A stretch of DNA of 64,000 nucleotides, taken from JANQPX01 sp039197065. GTDB taxonomy: Bacteria; Pseudomonadota; Alphaproteobacteria; Geminicoccales; Geminicoccaceae. The position numbers and the translations under genes were made by a program. The DNA lies in contig JBCCUL010000007.1 of NCBI GenBank assembly GCA_039197065.1, forward strand, positions 124,001-188,000, read 5' to 3'. Below the pieces are notes generated by a model, which did no database searches, was not told the DNA's origin, and saw only the letters and a list, made by a program, of their open reading frames with translations. Shown here in pieces: positions 44,081-51,553 of the stretch; the stretch's first letter is position 1, and the number at the start of each line of letters is the position of its first letter.

Positions 44081-45181
44081 CTACGGTCCGGACCGGGTAT
44101 ACCTTCGCGCGAGTCGCGTGCCAAGGCGTGTCAGCACCTCATAACCGATTGTATCAGCCGCCTTCGCCAATTGATCGACGCCATCAGGGCCGAAAATCAG
44201 ATCGGCCATGCAGCCGGGCTGCACGCTGTTCGGCGGCAGTGAGGAGATATCCAGGGTGATCAGATCCATCGAGACACGTCCGGCCACCGGCACGATCTCG
44301 CCTGCTACCCGCGCATAGGCTTGGTTTCCTGCACTCCTGAGATAGCCATCGGCATAGCCGACCGGAATCGTCGCGATGCGGCCACCCGCCCTAACCCTAT
44401 ATGTGGCGTTATAGCCGACGGTGCCGTCCTCTTCGATGTCGTGGACCTGAAGGATGGGCGCGCTTAGTGTCACCACCGGCTGCATCGGATTTTTCCGACC
44501 GGGTGTCGGATTCACGCCGTAAAGGGCGACGCCTGGTCGACAGAGGTCGAAATGGTAGTCCGATCCGAGAAAAATGCCGGAAGAGTTGGCAAGACTTGCC
44601 GGCAGATCCGCAAGCGAACCCGGGCGTTGGCTGAAGCGATCCAGCTGCTGCCGGTTCAGCGGATCTTCCTGCTCTTCCGCCGAAGCCAGATGGCTGATGA
44701 CCAGAACCGGATCGATGGCCTCCAGATCCAGCGGATCGATCCTCGCCGCCTCCTTTCGAGAAAGGCCAAGCCTGCACATGCCCGTGTCCAGCTGGATCGC
44801 CGCAGCCAGGCGTTGATCCCGGGTGAGAGCCAGCGTGGCGTAGCGACGAAGCTCGTCCGGGGTGTTCAGAACGGGAATGAGCCCGGCATCGGCGATGTCT
44901 TTTTCCGTTCCTTCAGCCAGACCGTGGAGAACGAAGATGCGCGCGTCCTCGAGGCTTTCGCGAAGGCTGATGCCTTCTTGAGCATGCGCGACGAAAAAGC
45001 TCCGGCAGCCGGCGGTGCGCAGGCAGGCCGTGACTTCCCGAGCGCCCAGCCCGTAGCCATTGGCCTTGACCACGCCTGCCACCTCAGCACCCGCTGCTTC
45101 CTTGGCGAGTCGCCGATAATTGTTGGAAAGCGCGTCCAGATTGACGGAGAGGATGCCCCGCGCGGCCGTATCAACGCGCAT
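44081..45181 (-). CDS. alr: alanine racemase
   Basis: A 366-residue PLP-dependent alanine racemase. The Schiff-base lysine is Lys39 in VVKANGYGLG and the opposing catalytic tyrosine lies in TVGYNATYRV; PVGYADGYLRS is another family block. It makes D-alanine for peptidoglycan in the cytosol. The start at 45181 (MRVDTAARG) overlaps the dnaB stop by 11 bp; the open frame continues upstream inside dnaB but that is not real. dnaB-alr order is common in this bacterial order. Confidence 0.93.
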   Translation of the reverse strand: MRVDTAARGILSVNLDALSNNYRRLAKEAAGAEVAGVVKANGYGLGAREVTACLRTAGCRSFFVAHAQEGISLRESLEDARIFVLHGLAEGTEKDIADAGLIPVLNTPDELRRYATLALTRDQRLAAAIQLDTGMCRLGLSRKEAARIDPLDLEAIDPVLVISHLASAEEQEDPLNRQQLDRFSQRPGSLADLPASLANSSGIFLGSDYHFDLCRPGVALYGVNPTPGRKNPMQPVVTLSAPILQVHDIEEDGTVGYNATYRVRAGGRIATIPVGYADGYLRSAGNQAYARVAGEIVPVAGRVSMDLITLDISSLPPNSVQPGCMADLIFGPDGVDQLAKAADTIGYEVLTRLGTRLARRYTRSGP

Positions 45182-46688
45182 CGGGCAGGTTTTCCCGGTA
45201 TTCCATGTCGCAAAACTCCGAATATTCACCGTTGAAAATCAGCTGAAAATTGCCGATCGGACCATTCCGCTGCTTGGCGATGATGATATCGGCGACGTTA
45301 TAGGCGTCTTCCATCCGCTGCTGCCAGCTGTTGTATTCTTCCTGAAACTTCTCGTCGCTCTGTCCGGGACGATGTTTCGGCTCAGCGCGCGCCAGATAAT
45401 ATTCATCGCGATAGATGAACATCACGACATCCGCATCCTGCTCGATGGAGCCGGATTCGCGAAGGTCGGAGAGCTGCGGGCGCTTGTCTTCGCGCTGCTC
45501 GACCGCGCGGGAAAGCTGGGACAAAGCCAGCACTGGCACGTTCAGCTCCTTGGCGATCGCCTTCAGGCTCTGCGTGATTTCCGAGATCTCCTGCACGCGA
45601 TTGGTCTGTCCCCCGGTGGTTACGGGACGGAGAAGCTGCAGATAGTCCACAATGATCAGGGAGAGGCCGTGACGCCGCTTCAGGCGGCGCGCCCGGGTGC
45701 GAAGAGCACCGACCGAAAGAGCCGGCGTGTCGTCGATGAATATCGGACGGGATGCCAGCGCCTGACTGGCCGTGACGACTTTCCCCCAGTCCTTCTCCTC
45801 GATCTTGCCGCGCCTGAGCTCATCACCACCGATGCGCGCCTCTGCCGAGAGAAGACGCATGGCCATCTGCTCCGCAGACATTTCCAGGGAGAAGACGGCG
45901 ACCGCATAATTCTCGCCCTCAAGCCCCTCGCGTTCCTCGCCGACCGCCTTGCGCGCCGCGGCGTTCGCGCCCATGCAGACCGCAAGCGCGCTCTTTCCCA
46001 TGCTCGGCCTGGCCGCGAGAATGATCAGATCGGAGGGTTGGAGCCCACCCAGGCGTTCATCCATTGCGGCAAGGCCGGTCGGGACACCGGTGATTTCGCC
46101 CCTTTTGTGATAAGCGCTCTCGATCAGCCCGACCGTGCTGGTCAGAACATTGGCAAAGCCCTGAAAACCGCCCTCGACCTCCCCTTCCTGAGCGAGCATG
46201 AAGAGATGCTGCTCAGCCGACTCGATCTGATCGCGCCCCGTTTCCGGCGCTGCCGGATCATAAGCGCGGTTGACCACCTCCTCGCCGACATGGATGAGGC
46301 CGCGCTTCAGGGCAAGATCGTGCAGAAGGCGGCCGTAGTCATCAGCATTCAAAATCGTCTCTGCGGCGCGCGCCAGACCTGCGAGATAGCGAGCGCCATC
46401 AAGTTCACGCAGTGCCTCGTCCTCGTCGAACGCCACCTTAAGCGTGACATGATCGGCAAGCCTGCCGCTCTCAATCAGGCGGTTCATCGCCTCGAAGATC
46501 CGGCGATGAACAGGTTCGTAGAAATGCTCCGCGCGAAGATAATCCGACACGCGGTTATAGGCCTCATTGTTGATCAGGATAGCGCCCAGCAACGCCTGTT
46601 CCGCTTCGACATTATGCGGCTGGCTGCGAAAGCCCGCTGGTAGCTGCGCTACGGACTCTTCACGTTCTATCAGATCGGTCCCGGTCAT
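45171..46688 (-). CDS. dnaB: replicative DNA helicase DnaB
   Basis: A 505-residue hexameric helicase. The N-terminal DnaB domain starts at PHNVEAEQALLGAILINNEAY (shown as NVEAEQALLGAIL); the RecA-like domain has Walker A ARPSMGKSALAV (about residues 222-233), the FSLEMSAEQMAMRL helix and the RDEYYLA block near the end. It unwinds DNA at the fork. A 126-bp upstream gap contains a palindrome and a DnaA-box-like 9-mer with one mismatch (TTTTCCACA). alr follows with an 11-bp overlap. Confidence 0.96.
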   Translation of the reverse strand: MTGTDLIEREESVAQLPAGFRSQPHNVEAEQALLGAILINNEAYNRVSDYLRAEHFYEPVHRRIFEAMNRLIESGRLADHVTLKVAFDEDEALRELDGARYLAGLARAAETILNADDYGRLLHDLALKRGLIHVGEEVVNRAYDPAAPETGRDQIESAEQHLFMLAQEGEVEGGFQGFANVLTSTVGLIESAYHKRGEITGVPTGLAAMDERLGGLQPSDLIILAARPSMGKSALAVCMGANAAARKAVGEEREGLEGENYAVAVFSLEMSAEQMAMRLLSAEARIGGDELRRGKIEEKDWGKVVTASQALASRPIFIDDTPALSVGALRTRARRLKRRHGLSLIIVDYLQLLRPVTTGGQTNRVQEISEITQSLKAIAKELNVPVLALSQLSRAVEQREDKRPQLSDLRESGSIEQDADVVMFIYRDEYYLARAEPKHRPGQSDEKFQEEYNSWQQRMEDAYNVADIIIAKQRNGPIGNFQLIFNGEYSEFCDMEYRENLPDAR

Positions 46689-46758
46689 GCTGCGCTCATT
46701 TCTGTGAAGGCGCAGACACTATCACATCACGCGCGATAGGCGAGATCGGAAATCGATG

Positions 46759-46779
46759 CACAGGTCTGTGGAACCTGTG
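46759..46779. promoter_or_regulatory. 21-bp palindrome upstream of dnaB
   Basis: CACAGGT and ACCTGTG flank a 7-bp spacer 71-91 bp before the dnaB start. On the minus strand the sequence TTTTCCACA overlaps its edge (46777-46785) and is one mismatch from the DnaA box TTATCCACA. It could be an operator or part of the terminator zone of the DUF2336 gene. Confidence 0.35.
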
Positions 46780-46780
46780 G

Positions 46781-46807
46781 AAAAAATCGGCTTCCGGCAA
46801 ATGCCGG
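46781..46807 (-). terminator. possible terminator of the DUF2336 gene
   Basis: On the minus strand CCGGC-ATTT-GCCGG (46807-46794) forms a 5-bp stem and a run of six T follows 7 nt later (46786-46781). The gap before the T-run makes this a moderate call. Confidence 0.4.
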
Positions 46808-46814
46808 GGCGGTA

Positions 46815-47999
46815 TCACATCTTGTCCGTCGGTAACCAGTCTTTGAGCTGATAGGGATCGGCGCGCATTTTCTCAAACTGCACCTGCGCGAACTTCATGA
46901 GTTTCTCGGGGTATCGCTGTTGCTGCTGCTCGCTGGCGGTTCCAAATTCCGCAAGGCTGAGCGCCATCCGAAAGGCCAGATAGTCGGCCGTATTGAACTG
47001 GGCCTTGATGCAAAGCGCAATCAGGCCGCGCCTGTCGCTGCCATGCAGAAGTTTGCGCACCCAGCGCAGGTCGAGACCGGCCATCACAGAGAAACCGCAT
47101 TCCAACCGGTCGATATCACGGTTGCGAAGAAAACCCAGCAACGTCGATGGCTTCAGCTGACCTCTCTCGAAGCCTTCATGAAGTTCCTTATACAAACGGC
47201 GACAGCGATTTCCGTTCGACGAACATCGAGGCCCGGATTTACCCTCGAAGCGACTTTGAAGCGTGACGGCTTCCGATTTCGTCATCGTCCGATCGCCGAG
47301 GGACGACCATCGAACGCTGTCGGCGAGCTCGACGACGCCCTGATTGACAAAGGCGAAGGGTAGATTGGGCCGCCGGCGAAGCCTGTCCGCGATATCCGGA
47401 TCAAAATTTCCCCAATCGCGAAAGCCCAGCAGCACGGTCTCCGAAAGATCGGCTTCCTCATTGTCGATCAGCCGGACGGCAAGGCGTCGTGTACCCTTAT
47501 GAGCGATCAGGACATTGACCAACTCTTCGCCGAGCGGCCGCCGCTCGGCGATGGTAAGCGCATAGCGTTCAGGCATCGAGATCACGATCTCGCCCAGTGT
47601 ATCGTCATCGAGCACCGGGCTTTCGCGCAGGATCGGCGCGGCCACATCGATCTCGTCCTTGGCAAGGCGGCGTGCGATCTTGATCGGAAGATGCGGGCTG
47701 GATTTGATGCTCTTGGCGAAGCGCAAGCGCACCAAGGGTTCCGGATCCCTTGAGAACACATGGAGGAGATCGGTGGTCAGCTTGTTCGCCGAACTCTTGG
47801 CGATTCGATCGAATTCATAGGCGAACTTAACCGCGATTGCCGCGCGAGCCTCTGGCGACGGTTCTGATCCCAGAGCTTGAATGTCAGAAAACGACAGGCC
47901 GGTCGCGAGCTCGATCGCCATGTTCTCGGCGGCTCGTTGAGCATCCTTGCCGCCATGCCCAGCCTCCGATGATGTTGACGCCTTCGATTTCCCGATCAT
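46815..47999 (-). CDS. DUF2336 domain-containing protein
   Basis: A 394-residue soluble, helix-rich protein with HEAT-like repeats. RDPEPLVRLRFAKSIKSSPHLP and ILRESPVLDDDTLGEIV are the DUF2336 core (about residues 90-135). The family is largely restricted to alphaproteobacteria and has no firm function. The C-terminal part has a cysteine pair (SGPRCSSNGNRCRRLYK) and a segment QEQQQQRYPEK-like glutamine stretch (EQQQQRYPEKLMKFAQ). It lies between dnaB and mmcB; its own terminator-like stem follows. Confidence 0.85.
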   Translation of the reverse strand: MIGKSKASTSSEAGHGGKDAQRAAENMAIELATGLSFSDIQALGSEPSPEARAAIAVKFAYEFDRIAKSSANKLTTDLLHVFSRDPEPLVRLRFAKSIKSSPHLPIKIARRLAKDEIDVAAPILRESPVLDDDTLGEIVISMPERYALTIAERRPLGEELVNVLIAHKGTRRLAVRLIDNEEADLSETVLLGFRDWGNFDPDIADRLRRRPNLPFAFVNQGVVELADSVRWSSLGDRTMTKSEAVTLQSRFEGKSGPRCSSNGNRCRRLYKELHEGFERGQLKPSTLLGFLRNRDIDRLECGFSVMAGLDLRWVRKLLHGSDRRGLIALCIKAQFNTADYLAFRMALSLAEFGTASEQQQQRYPEKLMKFAQVQFEKMRADPYQLKDWLPTDKM

Positions 48000-48140
48000 G
48001 TCGATGGATCGATCCGCACTGGACAGTCACCTTCGCCGAACGCTTAATATGGAATATCAGCGTAAAGATTTGATTAATGCCGACAGATTTTGATGTGCGG
48101 TCAGCATGATCAGGAAAACGAACGGCTTCGACGTCGATCG

Positions 48141-48599
48141 ATGACAGCCTCAAGCCACGAGCCCATTCCAGCGATCCGTCCCGAAGTCACGGCGAGCATT
48201 CGACGCGGTGTGGGCCGGGCGCTGACGGCCGCCGATCAGGCCGTTTTGTTCGAGCTGCCGCTCGCCAATGGCCGCCGCGCCGACGTGGCGGCGCTCGATC
48301 ATCAGGGCCGGTTCACCATCATCGAGATCAAATCCGGGCTCGCCGACTTCCAGGCGGACCACAAGTGGCGTGACTATCTGGACTACTGCGATTTTTTCGC
48401 CTTTGCCGTCAGCGCCGACTTTCCCGAGCATGTGCTGCCGGCCGACGTCGGTCTGATGGTCGCTGACGGTTTTGACGCCGAGATCATCCGTCCGCCTCGC
48501 CACGATCCGCTGAGCGCGGCACGCCGAAAAGCCATGCTGATCCGCTTTGGCCGCGCCGGCGCTGCCCGTCTTCAGGGACTGCTCGACCCGTCTGTCTGA
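48141..48599 (+). CDS. mmcB: MmcB family DNA repair protein
   Basis: A 152-residue PD-(D/E)xK nuclease-like protein. Glu38 (VLFELPL), Asp48 (RRADVAAL) and Glu62-x-Lys64 (TIIEIKSG) form the catalytic pattern, and HKWRDYLDYCDFFAFAV is the family block after it. MmcB acts in the mitomycin-C and DNA-damage response of Caulobacter and relatives. The start at 48141 is the ATG that gives the usual length; no strong ribosome-binding site is visible. A perfect CtrA box lies 90 bp beyond its stop. Confidence 0.88.
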   Translation: MTASSHEPIPAIRPEVTASIRRGVGRALTAADQAVLFELPLANGRRADVAALDHQGRFTIIEIKSGLADFQADHKWRDYLDYCDFFAFAVSADFPEHVLPADVGLMVADGFDAEIIRPPRHDPLSAARRKAMLIRFGRAGAARLQGLLDPSV

Positions 48600-48688
48600 G
48601 AAGGAAAAGTGAAGCGGTCACAACCAGCGGGTCGATCGAGACTGGTAAACCGAAAGAAACCAGAACACTCTCTCAAATTCGCTAACGC

Positions 48689-48703
48689 TTAACCCTTTCT
48701 TAA
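48689..48703 (+). promoter_or_regulatory. perfect CtrA box (TTAA-N7-TTAA)
   Basis: TTAA-CCCTTTC-TTAA is an exact match to the CtrA consensus and lies 75 bp before the ATG at 48778. An additional CTAAC half precedes it at 48682. CtrA is the cell-cycle response regulator of alphaproteobacteria, so the downstream small gene is a candidate for cell-cycle control. The match is seen; regulation is inferred. Confidence 0.6.
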
Positions 48704-48777
48704 ACCCTTGGCGCAATAGTTAGGGATGTTCGGTAAGCGCGAAATCGTCCGTTTCAGCTGCCGGACAGTCAACAACG

Positions 48778-49044
48778 ATGGCGCATCGTCTCGTGCGTTC
48801 TATCGATAAGAAAGGCAAATTGGCGGGTAAAGCGATGAAACGCTTATGGCAATCGGTAATCGGTGTTTGCGCCTTCGGCGCTCTGCTTGTCACGACCGGG
48901 TATTTTATCGATCAACACCGGTGCAAGCGGATCAACTACGAACAGGTAGGCTATGAGCTGCCGAAGACATGGCTGATCAGCGCCGGCCAGTGCATGGAGG
49001 CCGCTAATACGATCCGGCTCAGGGGCTATGCTCGCAATGTTTAG
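48778..49044 (+). CDS. small single-span membrane protein of unknown function
   Basis: An 88-residue protein with a basic N-terminus (MAHRLVRSIDKKGK), one hydrophobic helix (about residues 23-42, SVIGVCAFGALLVTTGYFI) and a short polar tail with two cysteines (DQHRCKR, AGQCMEA) that could form a disulphide outside the membrane. I do not recognise the family. The start could also be the Met at residue 20 (MKRLWQS). The main support is a perfect CtrA box 75 bp upstream and sensible membrane-protein composition. Confidence 0.55.
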   Translation: MAHRLVRSIDKKGKLAGKAMKRLWQSVIGVCAFGALLVTTGYFIDQHRCKRINYEQVGYELPKTWLISAGQCMEAANTIRLRGYARNV

Positions 49045-49253
49045 CTGAACGTCCATGCCGATAGGTCGAGAGCGCATCACCCGCTCGAAATGCATGCGTC
49101 CGGCTATATGATTGCCCTTTGTCGTGAAGGAATAGACGGCATGACGTGAAAAAGGCGGCGTTAGGTTCCATCCCTTGCCCTTCAGCCCTTGACCTTGCAC
49201 GCCAATCAGCATGAATTTGCGTATCCTCAGCGTTCGAAGCGGAGCCGCCTTTC

Positions 49254-50435
49254 ATGTTCGATTTCAACCAGGTCATTGAGCGTCGCGGCACGCATGCGAT
49301 GAAATGGGACAGGATCAAAGCCCTATCCGGCATTGATGCCGACGATGCGCTTCCGATGTGGGTCGCGGACATGGATTTTCGCGCCCCGCCCGGCGTTACG
49401 GAGGCGCTTCGAGAGGAGATCGAACGCGGGACCCATGGCTATTATGCCGATACCGGAAGTTGGGCGGAAGCGCTGGTTGACTGGATGCAACGGCGCCATG
49501 ATGTGCGCTTCGATCCTGCCTGGGTCAGCCCCACGCCGGGCGTCGTGTCCGGGCTCGGCCTGATCCTTCAGGCGGTGAGCGAGCCTGGGGACGACGTCAT
49601 TCTTTTCCCGCCCGTCTATCACGCCTTTCGCCGGATCATCCCAGCCAACGACCGTAACATCCTGGACGCCCCGCTTTTCGAGTCCGATGGACGCTATCAC
49701 ATGGATCTGGACGCGCTGGCCGCGAAGATCACGCCCAAGGCCAAGGCCGTCTTCTTCTGCACCCCGCATAATCCGGGCGGAACCGTCTGGACCGCCGATG
49801 AGATCAGGGGACTGGCGGATCTCTGCGAGCGACATGACCTGATCCTGGTTTCCGATGAGATCCACTGCGATCTGCTGTTCGATGGTTCGCGCCATGTTCC
49901 AACGATCAAGGCAGCACCCGCGATCGCGGATCGCCTGATCACCACCGTCGCTGCAACCAAGACATTCAACCTTGCAGGCGCCCATGTCGGCGCTTGCGTA
50001 ACATCGAATTCGGAACTTAAGAAACGCCTGGATAAGCGGATCTCGGCAAGCGGCCTCGGTTCCTATAACGGATTTGGCATGATCGCGACCGAGGCGGCTT
50101 GGAGAACCGGCGACGCCTGGCTGGACGCCCTCCTTCCCTATCTCGCCGCCAATCGCGATTTCTTCGAGCAAGGTATCGGCACGGCCGTGCCAGGCGCGCG
50201 TGCCATGCATCTGGCCTCCACCTATCTCACCTGGATCGACTTCAAGGGGACCGGTCTCTCCCCCGATGAGGTGGCCGATCGCGTCAAGAAGGCAGCGAGG
50301 ATCTTTGCGAGCCCCGGCGAACAGTTCGGACCCGGTGGCGACACCTGGCTGCGCTTTAATATCGCAACACCGCGTCCGATCCTGGAAGACGCCCTCAACA
50401 GGCTGAACGACGCCTTCGGCGACCTGCGCAGCTAG
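49254..50435 (+). CDS. PatB/MalY-type aminotransferase (putative C-S lyase)
   Basis: A 393-residue PLP enzyme of aminotransferase class I/II, MalY/PatB branch. The Schiff-base lysine is in TVAATKTFNLAGAHVG (about residues 235-250), and SDEIHCDLLFDGSRHVP is the family block (about 202-218). FDFNQVIERRGTHAMKWD at the N-terminus is the typical opening. These enzymes cleave cystathionine or other cysteine conjugates to pyruvate and a thiol. A weak GGAG lies 9 nt before the ATG. The stop is 90 bp before hairpin module 2. Confidence 0.92.
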   Translation: MFDFNQVIERRGTHAMKWDRIKALSGIDADDALPMWVADMDFRAPPGVTEALREEIERGTHGYYADTGSWAEALVDWMQRRHDVRFDPAWVSPTPGVVSGLGLILQAVSEPGDDVILFPPVYHAFRRIIPANDRNILDAPLFESDGRYHMDLDALAAKITPKAKAVFFCTPHNPGGTVWTADEIRGLADLCERHDLILVSDEIHCDLLFDGSRHVPTIKAAPAIADRLITTVAATKTFNLAGAHVGACVTSNSELKKRLDKRISASGLGSYNGFGMIATEAAWRTGDAWLDALLPYLAANRDFFEQGIGTAVPGARAMHLASTYLTWIDFKGTGLSPDEVADRVKKAARIFASPGEQFGPGGDTWLRFNIATPRPILEDALNRLNDAFGDLRS

Positions 50436-50525
50436 ACCGGATCCCGGTAAGATCGACTTATCCAATCCGCCTAGGCCCTGATTGTCTTGTCCGGTCGTCG
50501 GCTCTGATTGGCAGCTTCGGTTTTC

Positions 50526-50682
50526 TTAACCCGGTGCTAACCTTGCTCGGCTAAGTTTCTTGATGGTCCATGCGATCCTGGGTATCCGAGTCTCGCCCCA
50601 CCGCTCCCGGCTAGCGAATGGATTCCCAAGATCGCATGGACCAGAATGGCATGGTGCCAGGAATGCATTAAAGAAACGTTAA
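50526..50682. repeat. hairpin module 2 flanked by two CtrA-like boxes
   Basis: Second copy of the module at 8767. Order: box TTAA-CCCGGTG-CTAA (50526-50540); 24 bp; stem arm 50565-50587 beginning GGTCCATGCGATCCTGGG; 32-nt loop; arm 50620-50642 ending GATCGCATGGACC; 25 bp; box TTAA-AGAAACG-TTAA (50668-50682), an exact CtrA consensus. The arms pair at 21 of 23 positions. GANTC sites are at 50588-50592 and 50621-50625, near the inner ends of the arms as in module 1. It lies between convergent stops (50435 and 50705), so it cannot be the promoter of either neighbour. Confidence 0.72.
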
Positions 50683-50704
50683 TGCCGGGCATCGAGACAG
50701 AGCG

Positions 50705-51370
50705 TCAGGGCCGGTCGGCCAGAATAGGCTGCAGGACTGACGTCCAGACGCGGTAGCCTTTGTCGTTCAGATGGACCATGTCCTCGTCGAACAGATCAGG
50801 CCTCGGGGTGCCATCCTCGCCGAGCAGGGGCGTTGCCACGTCCACGTAAATCAGGTCGCTCCGTTCATCCGCGCGGTCTTGGAGCATCCGATTGATCTGA
50901 AGGGCCTTTGGCCATTTCTGCCAACGCGCAATGCTCGGTTTCACCGACATGACGTAAAGGGATGAACCGGGTAAAGCGGCCTTGATGCGCGTCATGATCC
51001 TATCGAACCTGGCGATCACCTGATCCACGGAAACGCCGTCGATTGCGGCATCGTTGTCGCCCTGATAGATCACGATCGCCTCTGGTGCGAAGCGCAGGAC
51101 CAATTCATCCAGATAATGGTCCAAATCATTCATATTGCTACCGGGTATGCCGGTCGGAATGATCGTCGCAGGTGCGAGATCATCCTGGATCGAGCGCCAG
51201 CGCCGGATACTCGAGCTGCCGGTAATCACGATCGAGCCGGGTTCGCTGACCAGCCACTTGGTGAAGCGCTCGACCTGATCCCGCTTCCGCTCCGGATCGG
51301 GGTAATCCGCAAGCGCTGCTGTAGGGATAAGGCAGAAGACTACGGCAAGAAACCTGATGAAGGAGTTCAT
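50705..51370 (-). CDS. SGNH/GDSL-type hydrolase, exported
   Basis: A 221-residue protein. Signal peptide residues 1-21 (FIRFLAVVFCLIPTAALA). The SGNH pieces are ITGSSSIRRW (block I Ser region, about residues 48-57), PTGIPGSNMND (Gly block), IYQGDNDAAI (Asn block, about 102-111) and DMVHLND (Asp-His, about 196-202). It is probably a periplasmic esterase; substrate unknown. The ATG at 51370 overlaps the last base of yacG; upstream open frame runs into yacG and is not used. Confidence 0.85.
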   Translation of the reverse strand: MNSFIRFLAVVFCLIPTAALADYPDPERKRDQVERFTKWLVSEPGSIVITGSSSIRRWRSIQDDLAPATIIPTGIPGSNMNDLDHYLDELVLRFAPEAIVIYQGDNDAAIDGVSVDQVIARFDRIMTRIKAALPGSSLYVMSVKPSIARWQKWPKALQINRMLQDRADERSDLIYVDVATPLLGEDGTPRPDLFDEDMVHLNDKGYRVWTSVLQPILADRP

Positions 51371-51552
51371 CAATCCGGCGGCTCTTCCTCTTCGGCAGGA
51401 ATGGTGTAGCTGCCGTCCAGCCATTTGCCCAGATCGAGGTCGCGACAGCGGCGCGAACAAAAGGGTCGGAATTCCTGCGTGCGCGGCTTGCCGCACCTGA
51501 CACAGCATCGGGTTTTGGCAGGCTTTTGATCGTCGGTCACGAGCGTGCTCAT
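51370..51552 (-). CDS. yacG: DNA gyrase inhibitor YacG
   Basis: A 60-residue zinc protein. Cys17 and Cys20 (CVRCGKP) and Cys32 and Cys36 (FCSRRCRDLDLGKW) bind one zinc ion; the tail DGSYTIPAEEEEPPD is the usual acidic end. E. coli YacG binds GyrB and blocks supercoiling. The start at 51552 is the ATG beginning MSTLVTDD, immediately after the rng stop at 51554. Part of the conserved maf-rng-yacG block. Confidence 0.92.
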   Translation of the reverse strand: MSTLVTDDQKPAKTRCCVRCGKPRTQEFRPFCSRRCRDLDLGKWLDGSYTIPAEEEEPPD

Positions 51553-51553
51553 G

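Noticed and set aside
48030..48080. AT-richer stretch with TTAA and TTAAT near the DUF2336 start as a possible CtrA box
   Set aside because: The half-sites are not 7 bp apart, so it does not fit the consensus.
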